Positions 20,789 through 32,127 of a stretch of DNA of 64,000 nt are shown here, one piece after another. The stretch is from NCBI RefSeq assembly GCF_002104995.1, contig NW_024468249.1:1674001-1738000 (forward strand), in the 5' to 3' direction. Position 1 is the stretch's first letter. The number at the start of each line of letters is the position of its first letter. The stretch comes from Linderina pennispora (taxonomy: Eukaryota; Kickxellomycota; Kickxellomycetes; Kickxellales; Kickxellaceae). The notes below the pieces were generated by a model, which searched no databases, was not told the origin of the DNA, and worked only from the letters and a program-made list of their open reading frames with translations. Both the position numbers and the translations under genes were made by a program.

Positions 20789-22144
20789 ATGGGTCTTCGC
20801 TACACTAGCCCGCTGACCCAGGTCATCATCGTGGGCTTCATTTGCTTCCTGTGCCCTGGTATGTTCAACGCCCTCAACGGTATGGGTGGTGGCGGCCAAG
20901 TCGATGCTTCCACTGGTGCCAACGGTAACACGGCTCTCTACTCGACTTTTGTTGTTTTCGGTATCATTGGTGGTGGTATTGTCAACCTGTGCGGTGTCCG
21001 CTGGACTATCTTCGGCTCTGGTTTCACCTACGCTCTCTACTCTGCTTCGTACATCTACGTGAACGAGACCGGAAAGGTAGCCTCACCATCGCTGCTGGTG
21101 CCCTCCTCGGTATTGGTGCCGGTATTCTGTGGGCTGCTCAGGGTATGATCATGGTGTCGTATCCGAAGGAGGAGGATAAGGCCAAGTACATTGCCATCTT
21201 CTGGATCATCTTCAACATGGGTGGTATGCTTGGCGGTATCATTCCTTTCGCCATGAACTACAACAAAGTTGAGGCCAAGTCGCTCTCGAACGGTGTCTAC
21301 ATTGCTTTTGTCGTGCTCGAGTGCCTTGGCTCCGTTCTCGGTCTTGCTCTTGCTCCTCCCTCGCGCGTTGTCCGTGACGATGGCTCGTCGGTCGTCATGG
21401 TCAAGTACACCAATGTCGGTACGGAGGCTCTTGAGGTTGTCAAGCTGTTCCTGAACCCGCTCATGCTTGCCCTTGATTCCTATGTGCTTCACCTCCAACT
21501 TCTTCTACGGCTACCAGTTCGGTGCCATCAACGGTGCCATCTTCAACCTGCGTACTCGTGGTTTCAACAACATCATCTACTGGGGTGCCCAGATGGTTGG
21601 TGCCTACGCCATCTCCTTCGTCCTCGATAACAAGAACATGAACCGCAAGAAGCGTGGTATCATTGGATTCGCCATTGTCGCCGTTTTCTTCAACGTCATG
21701 TGGGGCGGAACCCTTGCTCTCCAGAAGAAGTACACGCACGGCCCTAGCGCTACTGAGCTCCACTGACTACCCCGGAGGTCTTATTGACTTCAAGGACTCG
21801 TCCCGCGCTGGTGGACCCATTACTCTGTACTTCGTCTGCGGTCTTGGTGATGCTCTCTACCAGTCGTTCGCCTACTGGGTCATTGGTGCTCTTACCAACG
21901 ACAAGCCAGAAGCTGTCTCGCTATGTCGGTTTCTACAAGGGTATGCAGTCCTTTCGGTGGTGCCATCTCGTGGCAGCTTGAGGCCAAGGGTGTCGACTTC
22001 ATGGGCCAGCTCATCGGTAACTGGGTCCTGTTCGGTATCTCTCTGCCCACCATGGCTTACGTCGTCTGGAACATCAAGGACCACTCCGAGGATACCGTTG
22101 CAGCTGAGGACGAGGTTGTTCACGAGAAGGAGATCTCCGCCTAA
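20789..22144 (+). CDS. UNC93-like major facilitator protein, tandem copy 1
   Basis: Membrane protein of the UNC-93 (DUF895) branch of the MFS, about 450 residues when frame-corrected. The N-terminus MGLRYTSPLTQVIIVGFICF leads into TM1. It is followed by the conserved CPGMFNALNGMGGGGQVD, TIAAGALLGIGAGILWAAQG (TM4) and SYPKEEDKAKYIAIFWIIFN. Then come FFYGYQF in the second half, IIYWGAQMVGAYAISFVLDN and a C-terminal acidic tail. Substrate is unknown. Plant and animal members affect K+ handling or trafficking, and fungal members are mostly uncharacterised. Compared with copy 2, this copy has one missing base (about 21070) and four extra bases (about 21476, 21755, 21905 and 21952). Biased codon choice (GGT, GCC, CTC, AAG) suggests high expression. 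Confidence 0.85.
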
Positions 22145-23762
22145 ATTTAGAGGCTGGTTTTTTCTGTCGCCCGTTATAACTAATATTCGTTTCATAGTGT
22201 AATGGTTTGAATCAAGACCTATTATAAAAAAGTTTACAAACATCACAATGTCGTAGGCTTGCAATTACTATCTCAATATAGCGCGAAGGGTATGCGAGAG
22301 AATGAATCCGGATTCTTGATCTCGCATTGAACTCAAAGGGATGGACCCTGGCGGACATGCGAAGCGGAACCCCGCACAGGAGATGATTGTGCAGGCGCTT
22401 TTTGGTTAGCAGCGGTCAGTGCAGAAAAGGGGTTCTATATTACATAATCGGGGTTTGATGCAAAATAGCAAGAGGCACCGCTATTAGTAACGATTTAGGT
22501 TTCCTGCCCGTATGCATATAGGCATATACTAAATTTGTGTCGTAGTAACCCAGTATAGCATTTTATATGCTGAATCCTTCCAGAATAGGCTGGTTCTTTC
22601 GAACTACAACTGGTATATGGATGCAGTATGCACATTTATTGGAAGTAGCCTGCCCGTTCCATGTGAATGTAGAAGCTTCCTTAATACATGGGCAGAACAA
22701 TTTGGGTCATGCAGCTTTTTGGGCTTCGCCATACCATGATCAGCTCGTCACCAAAATGGATATCAAGGAAACCGGACCGATAGTAGTACCCAAGGTGCAT
22801 ATTCCACTGGAAAGGCAGTGTTCGAGAAAGGAACCGAGGCAACATATTGCAGAGCTTCCAGAATCTCTGTGCTCTCGAGCTCCATGCCCGTAGTTTTGTC
22901 CGCTGAATGCAGCACGCAGCCTCTGGCTGTCCGCATGTTGCAGAAGAAAGAAGAATAGAAGTGCCAATCATACCTGCCTCATTTGTACGTTGCTATCACT
23001 GTCCCTCTTTACCCACTGACACAGCCCTAGGTCCACTCACCCCCTCCATCATCTAGAAGGTGAGCGAGCCAACACATGCACAGCACGGCTTCTAGCATTC
23101 TATGGCACCAAATATATAATTGCGGGGGGGGGGGCGAGATCTCAACTGGTTCGCGTACAATTTTTCGTCACATTTTTTCCTGGCAAGCATCCGCCAGAAC
23201 CACAGATGACTGAGTAGAAAGGCCTGCTAGAAAAGCGACTGGCTGCACAGAGTATAATGTGACCTTCTTTTGCAGCGCTGTGCGCTTGTCTGGCAGAGCA
23301 AGCACCAAGAGGGAAAAGGTACGCGGCAATGGTGTGCTGTAGATCCCCTTCTGCATAGGCGGATTAAAAAGAAGACACAGGAGGAATGGGCAAGACTCGA
23401 CTCCAAGAGACCACAGACACTCGAAACTCAACACTCACCTTGGCCAAATTTGGGTATACCGGGAGCAAAGGGCGTCAAAGTGGAGTGCTCTCCATGTGGG
23501 TTCCAGGTTTGCAACCTTCCATTTTATTTTTGTCCCTCTTTCCAGCCTACGTCAATTTGTATACGAAGAGATGCTCCTCGTATCTTGCCCTCTCTTTGCA
23601 GTGGGTAGAGCAAGCAGGGGTGGGTGCAACATAGGGGTTTATACAATAAATGGCACTGTTTTTCTTTTTGTAGTGCTGCCGAAAAAGTGAAATGCATAGA
23701 GCACTTTTCTAGCACCATTGCCGGCACATTCCCCTTGCTCGATGATGTACACTTCCTTCGAC
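22145..23762. other. Spacer between the two UNC93-like genes
   Basis: I see no gene. It includes an 11-base G run (23124-23134) and, at the right end, the promoter of copy 2. No obvious similarity to the region upstream of copy 1 is visible, so the duplicated block seems limited to the coding part. Confidence 0.5.
23124..23134 (+). repeat. Poly-G run of 11
   Basis: An uninterrupted run of eleven G bases in otherwise mixed intergenic sequence. Confidence 0.9.
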
Positions 23763-23768
23763 TATAAA
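23763..23768 (+). promoter_or_regulatory. TATA box of UNC93-like copy 2
   Basis: TATAAA lies about 180 bases upstream of the ATG at 23944, followed by a long C/T-rich leader. Confidence 0.5.
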
Positions 23769-23943
23769 TGCCTTTGACGCATCCCCTCTCCTGTCATCTT
23801 TTCCTTCATCATTCATCTCACTTCTCCCTCATACAGCCAAACTAACTATCCTCTTCGCCAGAAAAAATACCGTTGTTATTTCGACACGCCTAATACGCTC
23901 TTTCCTTTAAATCAAGCCCTCTGTATCGCTATTATTTAAAAGT

Positions 23944-25306
23944 ATGGGTCTTCGCTACACTAGCCCGCTGACCCAGGTCATCATCGTGGGCTTCATTTGC
24001 TTCCTGTGCCCTGGTATGTTCAACGCCCTCAACGGTATGGGTGGTGGTGGTCAAGTCGATGCTTCCACTGGTGCCAACGGTAACACGGCTCTCTACTCGA
24101 CTTTTGTTGTTTTCGGTATCATTGGTGGTGGTATTGTCAACCTGTGCGGTGTCCGCTGGACTATCTTCGGCTCTGGTTTCACCTACGCTCTCTACTCTGC
24201 TTCGTACATCTACCTGAACGAGACCAAGAAAGGTGGCCTCACCATCGCTGCTGGTGCCCTCCTCGGTATTGGTGCCTGGTATTCTGTGGGCTGCTCAGGG
24301 TATGATCATGGTGTCGTATCCGAAGGAGGAGGATAAGGCCAAGTACATTGCCATCTTCTGGATCATCTTCAACATGGGTGGTATGCTTGGCGGTATCATT
24401 CCTTTCGCCATGAACTACAATCAAAGTTGAGGCCAAGTCGCTCTCGAACGGTGTCTACATTGCCTTTTGTCGTGCTCGAGTGCCTTGGCTCCGTTCTCGG
24501 TCTTGCTCTTGCTCCTCCCTCGCGCGTTGTCCGTGACGATGGCTCGTCGGTCGTCATGGTCAAGTACACCAATGTCGGTACGGAGGCTCTTGAGATCGTC
24601 AAGCTATTCCTGAACCCGATGATGATCAGCCTGCTCCCGTTGTGCTTTGCATCCAACTTCTTCTACGGCTACCAGTTCAATGCCATCAACGGTGCCATCT
24701 TCAACCTGCGTACTCGTGGTTTCAACAACATCATCTACTGGGGTGCCCAGATGGTTGGTGCCTACGCCATCTCCTTCGTCCTCGATAACAAGAACATGAA
24801 CCGCAAGAAGCGCGGCATCATTGGATTCGCCACTGTTGCTATTTTCTTCAATGTTGTCTGGGGCGGAACCCTTGCTCTTCAGCAAAAGTACACGCACGGC
24901 CCTACCACCACTGGCCCCACTGACTACCCCGGAGGTCCCATCGACTTCAAGGACTCGTCCCGCGCTGGTGGACCCATTACTCTGTACTTCGTCTGCGGCT
25001 TTGGAGACGCCATTTACCAGTCGTTCGCCTACTGGGTCATTGGTGCTCTTACCAACGACAACCAGAAGCTCTCTCGCTATGTCGGTTTCTACAAGGGTAT
25101 GCAGTCCTTCGGTGCTGCTATTTCGTGGCAGCTTGAGGCCAAGGGTGTCGACTTCATGGGCCAGCTCATCGGTAACTGGGTTCCTGTTCGGTATCTCTCT
25201 AGTCAGCATGGCTTACGTCGTCTGGAACATCAAGGACCACTCCGAGGATACCGTTGCAGCTGAGGACGAGGTCGTTCATGAGAAGATTGCTGCTGGGGCG
25301 GTCTAA
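23944..25306 (+). CDS. UNC93-like major facilitator protein, tandem copy 2
   Basis: Close paralogue of the gene at 20789. The first 280 coding bases are almost identical at the DNA level, including third positions, and the remainder differs mainly at synonymous sites and in a few residues (for example MMISLLPLCFASNFFYGYQF here against LMLALIPMCFTSNFFYGYQF in copy 1). Four single extra bases break this copy, near 24273, 24421, 24466 and 25182; at each of these sites copy 1 is in frame. The end is EKIAAGAV here and EKEISA in copy 1. Corrected length is about 450 residues. DNA-level identity with unrelated flanks suggests recent duplication or ongoing gene conversion. Function is as for copy 1. 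Confidence 0.85.
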
Positions 25307-26068
25307 TGCTGGGTCTTTTCCAGCCCAAGGCTTTTTGCTGTTCTCACTCTTGTCCTTAGTTAACCGTAATAATAATACCCCTATCTCTCTTGACACGCAC
25401 CTCACTACTGCATCAAGTTGCGGACAAGGTGTCATGGCTGGCGGAAATCAAGAACAGCTCTTGAATTCAAACACCTTCAGCCTGCCCACTGGTTGGCGCT
25501 CTTGTTCACGGTCTTACCAACTAGCCCAACTACACAGTTGTGTATATGTGCGAGTTTATTCCAGGGGGAAAGATGGGGAGGTGTCAGGGTGAAAGCTTGG
25601 GGTGGGGAAGATCAGTGCGCTGTGTGAAATGGAACATGGCCGAGCATCATGCCGATTTTGTGCATGCGTATGTGCTGGTGTGGTGAAAACTGGGACCAAT
25701 ACAGGCACATGGGTTGTGCAAATGGATGGGGAGGGAGGAAGGTTTGCTGGCGGGAGCAGCAGTCGTGTGGCCAACTGGCCGTCGATATCTGGCACAGGTT
25801 CAGCGGGTGACAAGCTGATGACCAGCAGTCGAGCCGAGCCGATCACAAGCCGTTCCGAGCCGGCCCGTGATCTGCACACTGTCGACACCGTGGCTAGCAT
25901 TCAGTGGGCCTGGGTATGAGCGTTGCGTCAAGGATCACATTTATTTAGCCTTTCTCTCCACCAGCGACACTTTCCCTCCTTTTCCCCTTCTCCTGTTTCC
26001 AGCGAATTTCAACATACCTTCCTTTCATCTCTGCCCATTCCAACCAAAAGCCAACAGTTCAGCCATTA
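25307..26068. other. Intergenic region upstream of SEY1
   Basis: No gene is supported. The stretch at about 25820-25870 is rich in GAGCCG/CCGAGC words. The right part is the SEY1 promoter with a C/T-rich leader. Confidence 0.5.
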
Positions 26069-28778
26069 ATGTCGTCATATGCAGAGAGTCAAAACGTGCC
26101 GGACATGAATTCGGGACATTCAGCGTCGGTGGTTCCCAGCCACCGCGAGCACGAGCGCAACGGCCGCTCGAGGGGCGAGTACAATCGACTGCAGCTCATT
26201 GACGACGAGCAGGCGTTCTCGTAAGTATCCCACAGGGCGAATGCCGATGAGTGGTTTCCTGTCATCAACAGAGATAGGCAACCGTAACTCGAGGCAGGTA
26301 CTAAGCGTGTTCTCTTAATTTTTCCCACCACCATTGTTTTCTAGGGACAAGTTGGAGCCCTATATGAACAAGAAGTGGAGCCTGTGTGATGCTGGCTTCG
26401 ACTACAATGTAGTTGCAGTGTTCGGGTCGCAGAGCACTGGAAAGAGTAAGTAGAGGGCCGACTTTGGAAGAGCAGGTAGACGCAGTAACCGAGGTCTTAG
26501 ACAAGCCACTGCAGTTGCTTCCAGTGTACTAGCAAGTAGACTAAGATGCCACTAACTGCCTTTTTTCAATATCTGCTTAGGTACGTTGCTGAACCGTCTG
26601 TTTGGCACAAAGTTTGACGTGATGGATGAGCACCAGAGGCAGCAGACAACACGCGGCATCTGGGCGGACCGTGGTGTAGATATGAATGTACTGATTCTGG
26701 ATGTGGAGGGCACCGACGGGCGTGAGCGCGGCGAGAACCAAGACTTTGAGCGCAAGAGTGCGCTGTTTTCCTTGGCAGTGTCAGAGGTGCTGATTGTAAA
26801 CATGTGGGAGAACATGGTCGGGCTGTACAACGGCGCCAACATGGGCTTGCTCAAGACGGTTCTCGAGGTTAATCTGCAGCTGTTTGGCGGGAACCGCGAG
26901 AACAAGACTCTGCTCTATTTTGTGATCCGCGATCATGTAAGCCCAACTCCGCTGGAGAACCTAGCTGGCACTCTGCACAGCGATCTGGAGCGGATCTGGG
27001 CCAGCGTCAACAAGCCTAGCGAGCTGCAAAATGCGCGACTGACGGACTACTTTGATTTGAAGTTCACGTCGCTCCCGCACAAGCTCCTGCAGCCCGAGAA
27101 CTTTGAGCGTGAAGCGCTGGAGCTGCGCAGCCAGTTTACAGACCGGCGGTCCAAGGAATATGTGTTCAAGCCCAGCTACAAGCGCCGTGTGCCGGCCGAC
27201 GGGTTCCCGCACTATGCAGAGGCTGTGTGGGACAAGGTGGTCAGCAATAAGGACCTGGATCTGCCGACACAGCAGGAACTGCTGGCACAGTACCGGTGCG
27301 ATGAGATTGCGCAGGCGGCACTAGTTCCGTTCCGCAAGGCTATTGACGAGATGCGGCCGCTGGTGCAGGAGGGAGATATCGTTCCCGATCTTGGCCAGGT
27401 GTCACAGCAGGCACGCGACACTGCTATCGAAATGTTCGACTCACAAGCAGCGCGGTACCACAAGGAGGTGTATCGCAAGAAGCGCGAGGCGTTTGTACAG
27501 CTGCTTGACGGCGAGCTGCACGCAGTATTTGTCAACCAGGTCAAGAATGCCCTGGCGTTGGCCACAGAAAAGTTCGCCAACGAGAGCCACAAGCGCCTCG
27601 AGGAGGCCGCAGCAGCGGAGACCGAGTACAGCTTCGGCGAGGTTGTTGGCAAGGTGCGCCGGCATGTGACGGAGTCATTCCGCATGATTGTCAACGAGCT
27701 GGTGATCCCCGGCGGCTCATGGACGTTTGGGTCCGAGCTCAAGCAGCTCGAGACCACGCTGGATGCGACCACAGCCAAGCTTAGACTGGCAGAGATGGAC
27801 CGTGCACTGGCCAAGCTGCGGCGCACCGCCAAGGACACGCTGGGCGAGCTGATCGAGGACGTACTTAACAACCCCGATGCACAGATGTGGAGCAAGATCA
27901 TTGAGGGCTTCGAGACCACGAACCGCGATGCCGAAGACGCGCTGCAGGTGCGGATCACCAACGCAGAAATCACCAGTGAGGAGGCACAGGTCGGATTCCT
28001 GCGCAAGCTGCACACTGGTCTGTGGGAGGACCTGGTCGACGTCTTGAAGGAGGAGGTAGCAGACCAGATGGTGCTGTTGAAGCTGCGCAATGCGCTTGAG
28101 GATAAGTTCCGGTACGATGAGGCCGGCCTTCCACGCGTGTGGAAGCCCTCAGATGATATTGACTCGCAGTTTGCCGTTGCGCGCGAGTCAGCACAGTCGC
28201 TGCTGCCAATGTTCAGCAAGATCGTTGTCAGCAACGACTGTGTTGTGCGCCGACCTGGGTACTTTGCGCCCAACTTCGAGCTGGACCGCTCGCTGGTCCT
28301 GATCTCAGGTGCGCGCCTGCGTGAGCTGGGCAAGCGGTTTGGCCGCGAGGCGGATGCACTGTACCTGGAGGCCAAGCGCGCGATGGTGTCGACGCAGAAC
28401 CATGTGCCGCTGTGGGTGATGGCGCTGCTGGTGGTGCTGGGATGGAATGAGGCGATGACGATTTTGTTCAACCCAATCTACCTTGTTTTGACGGCGTTGC
28501 TGGGCGGAGTTGCCTTCATCGTCCACAACCTGAGATTGTGGGGGCCTGTGATCCGGGCCGCGAATGGCCTGACGACGATGGCCAACGACAAGGTCCATGA
28601 AATCTTGGTCGAGGCCGTGAACCGCACCGAGCCACCAGTGGCAAGTGGCAGCCGCCAGAGATCGTCGGCCAAGCGGAAGGTGAAGCGATCCGCCTCTGCA
28701 TCTGCATCGGAGGAAATCGAGCTGGAGCCGCTTGGCAGTGCGATGCCCAGCCCTGACACGGACGAGATGGTGTACTGA
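26069..28778 (+). CDS. SEY1: Sey1/RHD3 dynamin-like GTPase for ER membrane fusion
   Basis: Sey1 mediates homotypic fusion of ER tubules, as atlastin does in animals. There are three exons: 26069-26220, 26345-26445 and 26581-28778, giving about 816 residues. Intron 2 (26446-26580) falls inside the P-loop: GSQSTGK is in exon 2, and the codon for the next Ser is split into exon 3 ([15 protein letters not shown]). The G3 motif [14 protein letters not shown] and the G4-type LYFVIRDH follow. A long helical-bundle region leads to two closely spaced membrane segments ([14 protein letters not shown] and [17 protein letters not shown]). The cytosolic tail is Lys/Ser-rich and ends at 28778. Splice sites are canonical (GTAAGT/CTAG and GTAAGT/TTAG). 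The main exon is free of frame breaks. Confidence 0.96.
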
Positions 28779-28921
28779 AGAGAGCCTTAGAACGACTATT
28801 TTTACTTTGAACCCCAGCCCGAAAGAAAACAAAAATCGTCCCATGCTAGCACCAGCGTGTCTTCGATGATAAGAGTGCTTGTACCTGGTCTTTGCGGAAC
28901 TCGGGCCGTGCTGGCGGCACT

Positions 28922-28954
28922 GAGGAGCCAGTCAGGAGCCAGCCAGGAGCCAGT
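28922..28954 (+). repeat. 11-bp tandem repeat, three copies
   Basis: Three adjacent units of the form (G/C)AGGAGCCAG(T/C) lie in the gap between SEY1 and the acetyltransferase gene. Confidence 0.75.
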
Positions 28955-29134
28955 GGGGGTCAATCCGGAGTGTTTGTTACATAGAGGACTGCTTTAGAAA
29001 TACCACCCCGTCCTGAGTACAGCCCCAGTGCCTCCAGACCTCTCTCTTTCTTTCATTCTTTCACACTCCTTTTCTAGACCCCCAGTTTATTGCACTTCAT
29101 TTTTACACACTCTTTACCTTTCTCCCTGCGAGCC

Positions 29135-29999
29135 ATGATTAATCCCAACAATGACGTGGTGTACTTGCCGCAGTGGTACGTTGAAGACCGATTTCTGCAC
29201 AGCGAGGCGATCCGGGCACTCAGCGACAACACCGAAAACCTGACCTTTGCGCGGCTGTTCCTCAATCCCTCAAACCCGACTCACCGGGACACCAACCATC
29301 TGCACATGGACTTTTTCAACCTGGAGTTTCCCACTGCCGGACTCGTTGCCCTGGCTGACCCGCCCGAGAACATTGCACACATCACCAAGGTCACATACAA
29401 GACCCAAGGGCTTGTGCCACGATGCACGATCGATACGACTCTGCACCACCCAGAACAGATTATCAAGGGGTTCGACGACTGCGGGTTCGCGCTTGAGCGC
29501 GATTTGGACGACACTGTGATGAAAATCGATGGGCTAGAGCCGAGCGAGTTCAAGACCAGCAAGCGGGTGCGCAGGTGCTCTGAAGGCGACATCGGGGAGC
29601 TAGCGAAGTGCAATGCCTGGTGCTTTGGGTACGACAAGCAGGGAGATACTGCATGGCTGGACGAAAAGCTGAGGCGGCAGGTGCTGAATAATGACACACA
29701 GGTGTGGATGCTAGAGGAGAAGGCGTTTGCGGTCGTGTTTGTACCGCGGGAAAAGGCCCCCAAGCTCGCGTACCTTCAGGTAGTGGGCACGCACCCAGAT
29801 CACCAGGCGACAGGGTCTGGCAAGCGAGATTATCCAGCATGCACTGGCGCATCTGGTGCCTGGTATGCGCGTGTACTTGGACGCCTTCGAGGAGGGCTCG
29901 ATCCGGATGTACGAGCGCCTTGGCTTTGCCAAGGTGGGCAATGTGATCACAACCGAGTGTACTTGGCATGGCCCAAAAACAATAGAAATCAAGGCGTGA
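29135..29999 (+). CDS. GNAT-family N-acetyltransferase
   Basis: This is an acetyl-CoA-dependent N-acetyltransferase of about 287 residues once frame-corrected; the acceptor is unknown. I chose the ATG at 29135 (MINPNNDVVYLPQWY) because upstream sequence is a pyrimidine-rich leader. The N-terminal half is a family-specific extension. The GNAT core begins at about residue 150 (VRRCSEGDIGELAKCNAWCF). Its beta4/motif A reads APKLAYLQVVGTHPDHQ, then GLASEIIQHALAHLVPG in the next frame. Motif B is YLDAFEEGSIRMYERLGF. One extra G in the GGG at about 29814 separates the two halves. The acetyl-CoA loop normally Q/R-x-x-G-x-G/A is therefore the place of the break and reads imperfectly. Confidence 0.8.
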
Positions 30000-30106
30000 G
30001 CACCAGAAACTGGCCGAAGTGGTTGCTTGCACGTACCAGACATGCGAGCACGTTGCACGCGTGTGTGGGCTAGAAATGTTGCAGGGTCTGTCTGCATGTA
30101 CTCTGG

Positions 30107-30112
30107 TATAAA
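30107..30112 (+). promoter_or_regulatory. TATA box of the F-box/LRR gene
   Basis: TATAAA lies 109 bases upstream of the ATG at 30221. Confidence 0.45.
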
Positions 30113-30220
30113 TTTACGCTTTCTTCCCAAACTGTTGCGGACTGCTTGTTTCTCCTTCCCCATTCACTTTTACGACCCTTCTCTAATTACAAACCACCAG
30201 CATAGCCTCTTATATAAGCA

Positions 30221-32047
30221 ATGTCTAAGCTGCGCTCCATTCTTAGAACGCGCTCCAGGCGTCAAGAAGAGTCGGCCGAGTACGGATTCCTACCCGAAAT
30301 CATCAGCTACCCGCTCGGCAGCACACTTATTGATGCTGACATCGCTCGCTTCTCCTTTTGGTGACGCTTCTATCGACACACAGCTTGACGGCTCGCGGAC
30401 CCTTGTGTCGCTACACGAGCCACCCCTTGCATCTGTTCATAGACTCAATGGGCAAGTTCTTGACCGCATCATGGGCTTTGCGCACACGTCAAACATGTTT
30501 GCCTTCTGGGACACAATCGATAGACACAAGACGCTGTTGAAATACGGGACAAGTATATGTCGCAGTTGGAGATACGCCCTATGGCCACAATACTGCGCAG
30601 TCATGGCGTACCGGATCGTTGGCGACGGCACATTGGTGACTGTACCGGAGCTCCCACCCACGGTTGACCGCAGCACGGTGCTGAATTCGCGCATTCTGAT
30701 TCTAGACATCGCTGGGCAGCCAAACGAGCAGGAGTTTGCGGCATCGGCAGACCAGATTGTCAGGAGAGAGTTCGGCATGGTCGCAGGTGCGCACTCTCTA
30801 CCTGAACATTGACCTCGGGAACGGCTCTGTCCTCTTCAGCAACACAGTGCTGACAGCTATCCGCCTACTGGCACGTACGGTCGGCGAGCACACACCAAGG
30901 CTGCATACCATTTGGTACAATTCCCCACACGACGATGTGGTCGCCTCACATCGCCACATGTTCAGCCGCATTCTCAACCCGCGTATCCGCCACATCAACC
31001 GCATCCATGTATCATCCAGCACACCATTCGACCTGGAATTGACTAAACACATAAAGGACGGTGAATCTTGGCAGGCTGGATGTCACTACACTGACAAGTA
31101 ACCTGGACCAGAGCCTTGTGCACTGGCTAGCGCCTTCTCTGGCATCAATAAGACTTGGTGGTCTGACATTGGGGAGGCTGGTGGATATCCTTGCTGAGCC
31201 ATCTGTCGACCAGTACATTGTATTCCAGACATTGGAGCGTTTAAGGCTCGAATTTGACGAAACCCTGTTACCCGAAGGCATGGCTCTAGGCGAGCGCAAT
31301 TCTCTCCACATGTTTCCAGCGCTGCGTGTGCTCGAAATCGGTGCATTCGCATACGACGTTCAGGTATTCCTACGCCTGTTTGCTGGGGCACGCAAGCTAA
31401 CGACATTGGCAATGGCCGAATGCAACAGGGGGATCACAGATATGGCATTTGACCAGCTGCCGGATACACTGCGCCATCTGCGTGTATCATTTGATATGGC
31501 CAAATGGACAGACCCCGAAAGTCGAGATGCTGTACAGGGATTTGTTGACAGAATATTCCAAACGCAATTGCCCATAGAGACGCTTGTGCTGGGTATTACC
31601 AACACGCCGCACCTGCTGAACCTGCCAATAGCCGCTATATGGCACTGGGCGCTCCGCGACCTCACCATCGCAGCGCCAGTGCGGTTCAGACGCTTGGCAA
31701 AATTCATATCAGTGTTTCCCAACCTCCACACACTGCATTTGGACCTAGTCGACGATGGCGACGACGATGGCGAGAATGGCAGCGACACATATCTGCCGCA
31801 CGGCCCAGTAAGCGAATCGCTAAGGCTGCTGCATCTGACGGCTGTATCAACCGCTATGGAGAACGCCAGGCTCGAGTTTGGTATAGTACTTGTATTGGCA
31901 CGCATCCCATCGATCCGCACCCTCATTGCACCGACGCTCACCAAACGACTAGTGCAGCAGTGCATCAGGTATGTGACCAGCAACGAGCTGATAACAAACA
32001 GCGGCGGCCACCTGCACAACCTCAAATGCAGATGCGCTCCCGAGTAG
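30221..32047 (+). CDS. F-box/leucine-rich-repeat-like protein, frame breaks
   Basis: Probable substrate-adaptor-type protein. From the ATG at 30221 the start is MSKLRSILRTRSRRQEESAE. After a frame change an F-box-like helix pair follows: LNGQVLDRIMGFAHTSNMF and ICRSWRYALWPQYC, the second resembling the C-R-x-W end of F-boxes. Two further frame changes (near 30785 and 31060) lead to a long LRR-like region with repeated L-x-x-L-x-L patterns (LERLRLEFDE, LRVLEIGAF, LRHLRVSFD, LHTLHLDLVDD), ending at 32047. Total is roughly 600 residues. All three shifts have the same sense (+1, one extra base each). Large F-box/LRR families with weakly conserved F-boxes are common in fungi; the partner and targets cannot be read from the sequence. 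Confidence 0.6.
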
Positions 32048-32127
32048 CATTTGCAAAGCACGAGGCAGAATCTTCCGTATTTGTGTTGCAAACGTTGGCA
32101 TAAATAAATTAATCGACGACGGCATCG

